Source: Folioceros fuciformis (taxonomy: Eukaryota; Anthocerotophyta; Anthocerotopsida; Anthocerotales). Taken from it: a DNA stretch of 39,931 bases. The stretch lies in assembly GCA_049999805.1 (NCBI GenBank), contig JBNGIO010002643.1, positions 1 to 39,931 on the forward strand, written 5' to 3'. The notes below the pieces were generated by a model. The model saw nothing but the letters and a program-made list of their open reading frames with translations. It made no database searches and was not told the DNA's origin. Made by a program: the position numbers and the translations under genes. Of this stretch, positions 10,699 through 21,199 are shown piece after piece (positions within the stretch are counted from its first letter, which is position 1; every line of letters starts with the position of its first letter).

Positions 10699-11556
10699 GA
10701 ATTTGGATACCAATAACTGGTACTATAACTTAGAGCGAAGTTCTGAGAAGAGCACAACTTTGCGACATAATTTAGAGACAAAATGTAATTGGGATGGGGA
10801 ACTTCTATCTAAACTTGTCACAACATAACCATCAAGAAAAAATCAAGATTAGTTATGAATTAACTAAGTGGGGAGGGTTTATATTGATTCAACAACACCC
10901 GATGACATTCGATCAAGCGATTGCGATAAAATGTCTTGGCAATCATTTAGGTTTTGATATCAGAATGGAATAGCCTTGATAATCTACTTTAGAATGCCCT
11001 GTCATTGCGAACTAGGTGTCCTTAGACATGTTTAATTAGCGCCAAAAACAGGAGTTGATTGTTTCCTGCAAAGACATTCCAACGTCTTCACAACAACACG
11101 AAAAGGGGGCTTGTTTAGAAAGAAGCTTGAGCAAGGTGTTGTTGTGAAGACGTTGGAATGTCTTTGCAGAAAACAATGAACTCCTGTTTTCGGTGCTGAT
11201 TAGACATGTCTAAGGATACCAAGTTTGCAATGACAAGGCATTATAAAATAGATTATCAAGGCAATTCCATTCTGATATCAAAACCTAAATGATTGCCAAG
11301 ACATTTTATCGCAATCGCTTGATCGAACGTCAACGGGTGCTGTTGAATCAATACAAACCCTCCCGACTTAGTTAATTTATAACTAATCTTGACTTTTTCT
11401 TGATGGATGTGTTGTGACAAGGTACGATAGATATTCGCAAGTTTAGATAGAAGGTCCCCATCCCAACTACATTTTGTCTCTAGATTATGTCGCAAAGTTG
11501 TACTCCTTCTCAAAACTTCGCTCCAGTTATAGTACCAGTTACTGATATCCAAATTT
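10699..11556. repeat. long inverted repeat with arms of about 400 bp and a short loop
   Basis: The left arm (about 10699-11099) is the reverse complement of the right arm (about 11136-11556), with scattered mismatches and small indels and a 36-bp loop. Matching landmarks are AACTGGTACTATAACT on the left against its complement near 11530, and CATTCCAACGTCTTCACAAC at about 11076 against its complement near 11140. Divergence between arms suggests the inversion is not very recent. It looks like a foldback element or an inverted duplication of a piece of the frame on the minus strand (11256-11858). A transcript across it would form a long double-stranded RNA. Confidence 0.9.
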
Positions 11557-11858
11557 TCGCCCCTTGGAAATACTCCCACAATCCCCAGAGAGTAGTGACC
11601 CCTTTTGCTTGAAGCAAATCCAACCTGAGGTTGTGATTGGTTTGTTGAAGACCTCTTATGACACGCTCCTTCTCGTGATTGGTTTGTTGAAGAACCCCTT
11701 ATGACACGCTCCTTCTCTTTCATTAATTGTTTACTATAATCCAAAACTTGTTCATGGTCCTTCGTCCTCTGCAACATTGCCACTTCATGACTCCGGATCT
11801 CCTTCTCCAAGCTATGGGCTAGTTCCTCCCACGTATGGACTTGCATGTCTATTCCCAA
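11256..11858 (-). pseudogene. open frame in and beside the inverted repeat, probable transposon-derived remnant
   Basis: A frame of 200 codons runs from outside the palindrome into its right arm. The N-terminal part is predicted to be helical and charged (HTWEELAHSLEKEIRSHEV, KEKERVI). The C-terminal part lies in the inverted arm and is mirrored, with stops, in the left arm. It contains a 42-bp tandem duplication (11633-11717). No transposase or reverse transcriptase motif is visible. It may be a gag-like or captured fragment, or a chance frame. Confidence 0.35.
11633..11717. repeat. 42-bp direct tandem duplication
   Basis: Two copies, about 11633-11674 and 11675-11717, each beginning GTGATTGGTTTGTTGAAGA and ending CGCTCCTTCTC, differ by a few bases. 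The second copy may be one base longer, which would shift a reading frame. Confidence 0.85.
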
Positions 11859-12239
11859 TTTTCCATGCTCTACGCATGTGCGTACTCAGAGGTGGATCAT
11901 TTTTGTTCTCAAAGATCTCCGATATTAAATCGTAGAGCTCCATGGCCATTGAGTCACAAGCATTGTAGAGTTCGACAGCCGCGGGGTCACCCGTAGAACC
12001 CTCTGAAGCGAGAGGGATCGTTCTCTAAAAATAATTGATCAGTAGCCTAGATCAACCGCCTTTCGAGAGGGAGGAGCTTAAAGCGAAGGAAGCGACAACC
12101 TCTGACCTTCCGCGCTAGGAAAATGCGGACAAGGACCCGTTCGTGGCCGGAAGAAGAAATCCAATAGATGTCGCGTACGAGTTTGCACAAACTGTCACAA
12201 GAAACCAAGTAGATGCCGCGTGGAAGTCACAAGCATATG
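11859..12239. other. spacer between the two inverted repeats, no gene seen
   Basis: No protein-like frame or strong repeat was noticed. Similar short phrases (CAAGAAACCAAGTAGATGCC and CGGAAGAAGAAATCCAATAG) occur near 12150-12220 but are not a clean repeat. Confidence 0.4.
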
Positions 12240-14426
12240 TAGATATGCACTAGGGGTCTTCTTCTCGGCTCTTGAGTACCTATAGTGCCTCTTCACTGCC
12301 TAAAATGGTGCTTCAGTACCTAAAATTGCTCTGCAGGCAGTACGTAAAATGGTTTCCCCAAGGCCCTCCTGGCCATATTCTTCCGTCTTGGGGGCCTAAC
12401 CTCGGCACGAGCCTCCACCAGCCATTCCGAACCTCATACTTATAAATATGATATAAAATTATAGTCTTCAACAGAAAAGTTGTGGGACGCTTTGTAGCAG
12501 CACAGCAACTCCATGCCTGGGAAATGGAGACCGAAATATATATAAAAAATCCATTGAAGGTTAGAAACAGCATATTAGTCCGGCACGCTTCGTACTTTTA
12601 ACAACAGCCAAGCAAGGAACTTCAACTTCTTCCAAGGCACAAGGTTCAAACCTTGCTAATGTCTCTCTTGGTATTGGATGCAAACACTCATGACTCGTCC
12701 AAATCACGAGAAGAAGTTGACATGTCCTTTAATCAGATTACAACACGCAAACAAGCAATCAACCACTGCTTCCTTCAAACCGCGACGAAGAAATTGCAGT
12801 TTCTTTGTGTCGAAATCCAAGACACATGTAGCCACTATGTCTTCCAAATCACAAGCCAGAAATTGATGTTGCGCAATATCGAATTCGAACGCACTCATGC
12901 CTTGGTTTTTAAAAATATGAAGGAAGAAACTGATGACGAGTTGTACCGCAGTCCAACATACCATACCAACAATCAAGGTTGGTGATTGGCAGTCAAGGTT
13001 GCTTCCCAATCACCAGAAATTATGTCGCAACCTTGAAAGGCCTCGTCAGACAAAGAATGAGACACGGATCTGGATGTTCTAGCTGCCTCTAAGATTCACC
13101 TGAGATGAAGGTCCCGGAGAGTAGTGAGGAGGGAAACGACAGCTAGATGTCTTTGTGAAGCAGTAGTAGCTTCGGCTATGGCGGCCCTTGCTCAGGCTTC
13201 TTTCTAAACAGGCCCTCGAACAGGCAGCGCGTAGGCCTTCCACAGCTAGGTTGCATTTCTACGGTCCGTTCGATGCTCGTCCTCCATCTCTCAAGCTTAA
13301 GGCGAGTGTGAGTTTGGGAAGACGCCCATGGATTGGAGGAAAGGATTGGGGCGGAAATCAAGGAGTTGCTGCGGCGACAAGTCAACGCCATGGAATGGAC
13401 TCCAACTGAGCATGCTTCACGGATGCGCATGCATTGGTCACTAGAACATGGCCTTGCTCTTGCAGCCCTTCGTGATCTAGAGATAAAAGGGCAATCATTT
13501 AAGAATTTGTCTCGAAAAGTGTTTTTCAGCCGAAGCTACTACTGCTTCACGAAGACATCCAGCTGCCGTTTCCCTCCTCGCTGCTTTCCGGGACCTTCAT
13601 CTCACGTGAATCTTAGAGGCAGCTAGGACATCTAGATCCGTGTCTCATTCTTTGTCTGACGAGGCCTTTCAAGGTTGCAACATAGTTTCTGGTGATTGGG
13701 AAGCAACCTTGACTGCTAATCACCAACCTTGATTGTTGGTATGGTATGTTGGACTGCGGTACAACTCGTCATCAGTTTCTTCCTTCAGATTTTTAAAAAC
13801 TAGGGCTTGAGTGCGTTGGAATTCGATACTGCATGACATCAGTTTCTGGCTTGTGATTTGGAAGACACAGTGGCTATGTGTGTCTTGGATTTCGACACAA
13901 AGAAACTGCAGTTTCTTCGTCGCGGTTTGAAGGAAGCAGTGGTTGATTGCTTGTTTGCGTGTTGCAATCTGATTAAAGGAGATATCAGCTTCTTCTTGTT
14001 ATTTGGACGAGTTGTGAGTGTTTGCATCCAATACGGAGAGAGACATCAACAAGGTTTGAACCTTGTGCCTTGGACGAAGTTGAAGTTCCTTGCTTGGCTG
14101 TTGTTAAAAGTACGAAGCGTGCCGGACTAATCCGCTATTTCTGAGCTTTAATGGATTTTTAATATATGTTTCGGTCTCCATTTCTCGCTACTTTATTGTT
14201 GAAGTATAATTTTATATCATATTTATAAGTATGAGGTTCGGAACGGCTGGTGGAGGCTCGTGCTGAGGCTGGCCCCAAGACGGAAGAATATGGCCGGGAG
14301 GGCATGGGGAACCATTTTACTTCCTGCCTGCAGAGCCATTTTAGGTACTGAAGCGTCACTTTAGGCGGTGAAGAGGCACTAAAGGTACTCAAGAGCCGAG
14401 AAGGAGACCCCTAGCGCATATCTATG
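12240..14426. mobile_element. foldback-type element: 0.9-kb inverted arms around a 350-bp spacer
   Basis: The left arm (about 12240-13177) is repeated inverted as the right arm (about 13528-14426) with moderate divergence and small indels. The outer ends read GATATGCACTAGGGGTCTTC and, inverted, GACCCCTAGCGCATATC. The inner ends read AGTAGTAGCTTCGGCT and its complement. Both arms carry the same protein-like stretch (LDFDTKKLQFLRRGLKEAVV), on the minus strand of the left arm and the plus strand of the right. The spacer has a different character and is described separately. The layout matches foldback or long-TIR DNA elements. No transposase is present, so it would be non-autonomous. Target-site duplications were not found with confidence, so the exact borders are uncertain. 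Confidence 0.75.
13321..13527 (+). other. exon-like spacer of the foldback element (possible captured gene fragment)
   Basis: One plus-strand frame in the spacer encodes a well-behaved mixed helical sequence including EERIGAEIKELLRR, MEWTPTEHASRMR and LEHGLALAALRDLEIKGQ. It ends in KNLSRKVFF just before the right arm. It has no stop over about 65 codons and its composition is unlike the flanking A/T-richer arms. I do not recognise the family. It may be a host exon picked up by the element, as Pack-type elements do, or a domesticated fragment. Confidence 0.4.
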
Positions 14427-14428
14427 TG

Positions 14429-14482
14429 GTGGTTAGGCCTCCATCTCCTATGGCAAGCCATAAGAGATGGAGGCCTAACCAC
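14429..14482. repeat. near-perfect short hairpin, 26-nt arms with 2-nt loop
   Basis: Arms at 14429-14454 and 14457-14482 pair along 26 bases with one mismatch around the loop AA. Each arm contains TTAGGCCTCCATCTC or its complement. It begins right at the outer border of the foldback element. The loop is too small for a normal plant miRNA precursor, so a replication template-switch palindrome is more likely. Confidence 0.92.
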
Positions 14483-15806
14483 ATATTATTACGTAGTTTA
14501 GTTGTGCTTGGGAAGTATGCTTGGGTAAGTAGCAGCCCATTTGTAGAGGTGCAGCAGGTGCATCCAAGGAGTGGTGGGAAAATGACTGCCAGCATCCATG
14601 GTTGAGGACCTGTCTGTTCCATGTATGGACGAGGTATCAAGCTGGGGTGCACAAGTTTTGTGCTTGATGCTACAGCGACAGCCACTATGGCATCTACAGT
14701 CTGGGGTCTGGGGTCCATTTCCTCCATATAGGGACCAAGCTTGTCCTTCCTCGATTGTGGCCATCTCATCCACAGATAGATAACGACAGTGCATCGAAAT
14801 CTCAGCTTAAATTCTTGCGTTTTGTTCAAGTCTTTCTGTGCACCACGTTTCTTTGCTTGACAAGCATGCAGGCCCACGAGACCTTGGAGGCATTTGACAC
14901 ATTTTCAGTCAGTCGTCGTAGTTTTTGTGTCCACACAGATAACCAAGGACGTACGTCTTGTGTGTGCCGGGAATTGTGAATACATGTGTATACAATAATA
15001 TAACCCAGGAGTACCAGCTGGGTACGTGGTCGGTCACAGCACAAGATGCTGGGAGGAATCGTCCAGTCCACATGTGCAGCGTACATGTCATCCAGGTTGA
15101 TGGCACCTGGGCCGCATTTCCTCTTCCCAAAGGTCAAAAGGACGGCAAGCTTCACCACAACTTTCGAGGAATTTTGATACTGGCGCCAGCATAGATGCAC
15201 AGTCTACGCTGTTTTGTCTTCCAGCAGATATGAATTGAAATTCTACACGCAAAATCCATCCTCCACCCTGCCTACTTGCGCAAGACTCCACCAGCGTTCT
15301 CCTGCCGCTTGCGATGCCTCCGACTATTTTGAGCTGCTGCTACACTTCGTTTCAGCAGACTCATTGCACTGACCCTCCTGTCTCGAGGTCGCGTGCATTC
15401 ATGCCGGCCCTACTGGTGCTGCATTTGATCGCGTCCTTCTGTGATCTTGTGCAAGGAGTTCTTACATGGTGATCAGATGCGGTCCTGACAAAGCAGGGAC
15501 CGATCATAAAATCCTGAAGCCAACTGCCAGTTTCTGTTCTGCTCGGACTTGAGAGGTCAACTGTGTTCAACTGTGTGCTTGTTCCGAATCTCATCTCATG
15601 CCGATTGCTTTTTTCTTCCTTCAGACACGGACAAGAACTTTATAAAGCCGCATGTGTTCATTATCATGAGAGAGTGTACATCGCGTGATAGTAGTGGGTA
15701 CAAAAGTAGCGGGCAGTACAGCAGTAAGTCTTATTCAGTCTTACAAGCTTTAGCCTTGAAGTTCCCAGGAGTATCTGCTTGCCCACTTATGTCGGTGAAA
15801 TCCCAA
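14483..15806. other. no supportable gene
   Basis: Frames of up to 150 codons exist on both strands (for example 14422-14877 on the minus strand) but have low-complexity or cysteine-rich composition without a recognisable family. The right end should contain the 3' UTR of the minus-strand NIP gene. Confidence 0.4.
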
Positions 15807-17144
15807 TCAGAGGTGGAAAGGGTGGCGAGCAGCAGGGAGAGGACGAAGGCGAATGAGGCGGTAGACAGCAGCTCCAGCCAGGGCCCCCAGCACCGGTCCT
15901 AGAAGGTACAACCAAATTGCAGTGTAATTGTTGGCAGCAATAGCAGGCCCCAGAGCTCTCACCGGGTTCATGGCTCCTCCCGAAGTAGGCCTGTGCTAGA
16001 TATTGTTATTGCCACAGCTTCGTTCATGCTTCGGAAAGATGGAAATGGTTGCATGGCGGAGAAGGTGAAGCTTACCCTGCTATGACGATGTTGACCATCA
16101 CAGTAGCACCCACTGCCAAAGCTGCAAGCTCGCCAATCTATTAAACATGACAAGCGTGAATGGGAACACTGTAATAGCATGGACGGTGGTTGTAGAAGGT
16201 CCTATGTAATTACTTACAGCTCGGGTGTCTGTGGCCACAGAAGTAACAACGAACATGAGGTTGAAACTGATGATAAATTCCAGCACAAATGACTGCCAGT
16301 TTGCTCCAGAGGGAACTGTGACACCGCCGGCTAGGTCGGGGTGGAACACGGCTTTCAGGACATAGGATGCACACACTGAGCCAAGCACCTGTGCCACGAT
16401 GTAGAGGGGAACCTGCAAGGAGAAGCGTTTTCTGGGCGCTTATGTCTCGAGCTCTCTTGAAGCAATGAGACCTACAGTGTAGTCCTGCGTGTATGCTCTT
16501 GGTCTTACCTGTAACCAGGGAAAATGGCGCAGAGCTGCAAAGGCCAGGGTTAAGGCAGGGTTGAGATGAGCTCCGGAGATGTGGCCGGTGGCAAGAATGA
16601 CTGCCAAGGCAGTCAAGCCCGGGGCTGCTCCCAAGCCCAGAAGAGTCACATCACCGTTAGTCTTCTGATTCACTATCGCCGAGCCCACAGCCATGAACAT
16701 GAGCAGGAATGTGCCTACGAATTCAGCTCCGAACTGTGGTCGCACAGATTGTCATCAGTCTACATGACACGTGGAGAGCACCTGCAAAGGGATTGATTGT
16801 TCCAAGAGTCTCGTAAACATGGGAACACACTGAACAGTCAAGCTGGGGCTCGGGCTCTGGCAGTGTTCCTCTACTCCACCAACAGACATGAGATATGCAA
16901 ATGATCATTGTCAGTAGTACCTGGCCTCACGAACATGGTAACTTACCTTGCAGGCAAAAGACTCAGAGGAAGGGACAGCTCTAGCATCTTCAGGCACACG
17001 CCCATCTCCACCGTCTTCCACAGGGAAGCATTTGTTAATCGGGACATGCCTGCTGGAAGAAAAACTCCTCTCCGCGTGAACTGATCCCAACCTAGCACTG
17101 CTGGAAATGACCAGCTCAGACGTGTTCACCTGAATGTCCTCCAT
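15807..17144 (-). CDS. NIP: NIP-type aquaporin, NIP5/6-like (NIP-A)
   Basis: Five exons (16947-17144, 16509-16733, 16218-16412, 16076-16137, 15807-15990) join in phase to about 287 residues. It is a membrane channel of the nodulin-26-like intrinsic protein family. The N-terminal cytosolic tail has PINKCFPVED, similar in position to the Cys-containing tail of NIP5-type proteins. The first half contains FGAEFVGTFLLMF and the loop B motif GHISGAHLNPA. The second half has LEFIISFNLMF, ATDTRA, then the loop E motif GGAMNPVRALGP, so the second NPA box is NPV, as in NIP5;1-type boric acid channels. By eye, selectivity-filter positions are Pro (H2), Ile (H5), Gly (LE1) and Arg (LE2). Proline at H2 is unusual; NIP5-type channels have Ala. 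Boron or metalloid transport is inferred. It is paired head-to-head with a second NIP. Confidence 0.94.
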
Positions 17145-18894
17145 GGCAGCAAACCAGCTGGTAACTGTTGAGATGCGCTACACTCCGATGACCTTCCCAG
17201 CTCCAGCAATCCAGCAATGATTTTTTCTGTGACTCTTTGGCAATTTTTCTAGATAAAACCCGAACAAGCGCCTATCTGCACTCAAACATATCTACATGAC
17301 GGGCAAGCTTTTCTGAAGGTATGAACAAGGAAGCAGCTTGTCCTCCAGCCCCAACTCCTGCTCCCCTCGAACAGTTGAATAACGTCTACGACCTCAGCAC
17401 ACCTTTACAGACTCGAGACAACTCTACTAAAGAAAACTTGTAAGTAAACAAGCGTCTCCAACAAAATCCTTGGCCGCAGTCGTGAACAGGATTGATGAGG
17501 AACCCGTTCCTCGGAGGCAACAAGTTCTGAGAGGGACGGAAAAGGGATGAGTAGTAGTAAGCAGAGGTGAGATATGCATTGAGACACGGATTTCGGACAA
17601 GTTTGTCTGTGGAGCTGATTTGTGCGTACGCTTTGCTGTTGCTGGTGGCACACCGTCCAATGTCAGCAGTCGGCTTTACCATAGTGGAGAAAAAACAAAG
17701 CAGCTTCCAAATCGCAATGGTGGGGGATTTGAAAGATCGCATTCCCAGACTGCGTATGGTTTTTTGAGGTGGTTAAGAGCACACGACCAGTCTCGGGTCC
17801 CGCCACACTAGCGTCAGAGTGGTGGGGCATCGGGCTTCCCAACTGCGAAGGGCTGCCCTTGGTGAATGCCGACTGCAACAGGCCTCGTTTCTCGCAAGGT
17901 TTCCTCCAGATAAACTCTATGGGTAGCTAGGTTGAAGGGCTGTGGCTATGAACGTACGAAGTCTGTTGCCAAACTAAGAAGCCAAACTTCAAGGTGAAAG
18001 AACCTGCTGAAGTTGGTTGGTTCTGCACTGACCCCCAGAGGAAGGATACAGGAAGCAAGAAAAGGACAGCTACCAGCATTGCTGTCCAGTGGGCTCAAAA
18101 AACGAGCAACGATCTCAGCAAGCTGAGCTGCTGCCAAGTCATTGGAAGATGGTTTTGTCCAGCCGTATCATAATATTGCAATGCCTCAAATCATGTCTCC
18201 AGGGTCGTATGCACACGACCTTGGTGGGCGAGCCTTCCTTCTCGAACAATCTGCCTGTGGGCCACAGTGATTGTTTACAAGGACAGGCTGTGGCAGAGTG
18301 TCAGCAGAACGTCTCAGTCTCGCAGGCAACTTGCCTGAAGAGTGAACTCTTGATTTCCACCGGAAAAATTAGTGGACGTCACGTTAAAGAGTATCCCATC
18401 GGCAACAGGGTCGGAAGCATGAACACCTGTCTGGAGTCTTGGCGTGCAGTACGATGTTGGTGGTGAGCCTGACGTATCGACGCACTTATCGTACTGTACA
18501 TAGCCTCTCATCTTTCTTTGGCCATCGACGTTTTGGGTACATTGCGATTCGCTACTCCTTCAGCTCATGTAAAGTTCATGCAGAATGTGTACAGGCTGTT
18601 TGCCCACCCACACAAGTTCGAGCCAGGACAACTAGTTAACAACAGAACAGGGAAGAATGCAGACTGTGTCAGAAGTCTTGGTACAAGTTGAGGATGGTTG
18701 CCTATGGGCACTATAGTTTTGGTCGACATGTCCGCGATCTGCAGTGTAATTCTGGTCTAAGACATGCAGTCTGAAATTGGGAGGCTCGTGAATGAAAGGA
18801 GCGGAGATGCTGAGCTAGCCTAGGCCAAGCCGAGCTGATCTATAGGACGACAGTTCGCTGCAAATTTTGCCAACTGTACGCCTTCGTTGGCATA
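17145..18894. promoter_or_regulatory. 1.75-kb region between the two divergent NIP genes
   Basis: It must contain the 5' UTRs and promoters of both channels. I saw no gene-like frame of family character and no repeated element. No specific motif could be assigned with confidence. A minimal AUG-stop uORF, as used for boron control in NIP5;1 of Arabidopsis, was not systematically searched here because transcript starts are unknown. Confidence 0.4.
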
Positions 18895-20147
18895 ATGCAG
18901 AAGCCAATGATGTTTCTCCCAAAGGAGAATGATGTGTCCATCCGGCACCCTCTATTGATTATTGAAGACGAAAAGTACAACATCTCCGTAGGAGCCGCTG
19001 ATGACACGAGACCCGGCGTTGAAGAAGCAGCACTCCCTGATTACTGGCACCAATTGCTGCAGAAGGTAAGGCACTAACGCAGAGCTGTCGTAGTGAGAGT
19101 TCTTTCAAACGCCCAGTTGCTCACATTGAAAGGCCTAAACAGACGGTAGCAGAGCTGGTCGGGGCATTTCTGCTGCTCGCGTTCTCAGGAGGTTCTGTGT
19201 TCGCAAATTATCTGAGTGGAGGAGAAATTTCTTTCTTGGGCATATCTCTGGCTTCAGGTGCCACGGTGATGGCTGTCATTCTCTGTATAGGTCACATTTC
19301 AGGGGCTCATCTGAACCCTGCTGTGACGATTGCTTTTGCTGCAGCTCGTCAATTTCCATGGCTTGAGGTAAGCATGTAGAACTATGCTGCTGGTTGTTTC
19401 AATCTAATCTGCCAGAATTTCCTCAGGAAACTGAACCCGGACAATGATATGCTGCAGGTGCCCTTCTACCTGGCAGGACAGTTCACAGGGTGCATCCTTG
19501 CAGCCTTGGTCCTTAACATCATCTTCGGCCCTGCGGCCCCTCCAAGTCTCATAGTGACCAAGCCCTATGGAAGCAACCTCCAGTCGCTGGTGGCTGAAGC
19601 TCTTGCAACTTTCTTCATGATGTTCGTGGCCTCGGCAGTGGCCACTGACGCCCGAGCTGTGCCATCCCATACCTGAATTGCCCCCATGAGTTCTGTTTCA
19701 TCTTTCTTGCCGTCATTGACATGATGAATCCATCACGTGTACGTTCTTCCAGGTCGGTGAGCTTGGCGCCATCGCAGTAGGAGCAACAGTCTTCCTCAAC
19801 ACAGTTTTCGCAGGGTATGTTTTTCTCTTTCTTTTCCTCTTTCCATATCACACTTTTGTTTGCACAACTCAGGAATCAACACTCCTTCTGCTCAATCCAG
19901 CGCCATCTCTGGAGCATCTTTGAACCCAGCACGATCCCTGGGCCCTGCTATTGTCACGGGCAGTTACGCTGGTTTGTGGATATATTTCTTGGGCCCCGTA
20001 GTCGGATCCCTGCTGGGCACCTTGATGTACAGCTTCTTGCGAACCCAAGAAGGGGTCTTCCCAAAGGTGACGCGAATGCCTATTCTGGTGCCAAATGGCT
20101 CCAAGGCCGAAAAGGCGTTGGTGAAGCGCATCATTTATGGCAGATAG
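18895..20147 (+). CDS. NIP: NIP-type aquaporin, paralogue (NIP-B)
   Basis: Five exons (18895-19065, 19143-19367, 19458-19658, 19753-19814, 19901-20147) join in phase to about 301 residues. Exons 2 and 4 have exactly the same lengths (225 and 62 nt) as in NIP-A and all intron phases agree, so the two genes share an ancestor. The product has GHISGAHLNPAVT in loop B and ISGASLNPARSLGP in loop E, so both NPA boxes are canonical. Selectivity-filter positions read by eye are Ser (H2), Ala (H5), Ala (LE1) and Arg (LE2), all small apart from the Arg, predicting a wide pore different from NIP-A. The N-terminal tail (57 residues) and the C-terminal tail (ending KRIIYGR) are unrelated to NIP-A. The substrate cannot be named; metalloids or small neutral solutes are plausible. 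The exon 3 donor and exon 5 acceptor are the least canonical sites. Confidence 0.92.
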
Positions 20148-21199
20148 AGGACAGAAGTGCTGTATGGCCAACCTCCTGCATGTCCAGCATAAGGTCGAAG
20201 AAAACCACTGGCACACCTTACCAAAGCGTCACACAATCAGACGATCTGATTCTACGAAAATCAGCTGGAACATAGAAAAACGTCTGTCCATGTTACACTT
20301 AGCTCATCCTGACATCAGCCAGCTTTGGTGAAGATCTTAGCCTACATATGTACACAGTGTGTCAAGAGCGAATCTTAGAGTCAGCCACAAATGGGAAGAG
20401 AGGGAAGCTGCTGAGACAACGCAAGAGAATGCTAGATACGACAAGAGAGGAAAGCTGAGAGACAGCGAAGTATGAAAACAGAACGCTATGAATTCAAAGC
20501 GGGACGCGAAAATGACACACAACTAACATCGTGGCGTTCCTGTCAGGCTGCTCCTTGCCGATCATAAAGTGATCGTCCATGTGGGCGATTAGTGTGAAGC
20601 GTGCGTGTGCCACGTTAGAACTTGCACAGCTATTCGCTCGCCTTGCAAGCGATGCAAATCGTCTTCATTGAACGGTAAGTGGGAGCAGGTAAAAGGCCTG
20701 CGAGAGAGGGACAAGCCCAGTCCAGTCCAGTCCAGCCCAGTCGAGACAACGTCCTTCCTTCCCGTGATTCTGCCACCAGCAGTCGATCGGGCAAAAGGGT
20801 CCCGGATAGGACAGCTATCAGAGACTCGGCTTTGGAGTTAGGATGGAATTTGATCCTTGCTAGCAATTCCAGCCTCTTCCGCCGGTGCTACACACATTAA
20901 AGCTCCGGGTATGTCAGTAGGACGAAGTAATGCACCGAATTCCAAGTACTCCAGTACGCTGCTGGCAAGGAGCAGGTTATTTATGAGCCACCATGAAGCA
21001 ACAAACCACACGCCATACTTCCATCAAAGGAAGAGCACACCCACCACCTTCCTTACATCCCTCTTCCTCCATCGTCCTTTACGCTTCTCCTTCTTGCTGG
21101 CCCTGTCCGAAGATCGCATTCTCGTCAAATGTAGACATTCCTGGACATCCTACAATTTGTTTGAACCAAGTTACGGGCCAGGCTCTTGCAGGAGTGAGC
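20148..21199. other. intergenic, 5' region of the GDSL gene
   Basis: Apart from a short (CCAGT)n run at about 20717-20742, no structure was seen. An in-frame ATG at 20993 in a good context (CCACCATGA) would extend the GDSL protein by 69 residues. That extension lacks signal-peptide character. Confidence 0.5.

Noticed and set aside
14422-14877. 151-codon minus-strand frame beside the foldback element
   Set aside because: It begins in the short hairpin and has low-quality composition with no family. It is likely chance or repeat-derived.
20993-21199. Upstream in-frame start for the GDSL lipase
   Set aside because: It has a good start context, but it would bury the signal peptide 69 residues into the protein.
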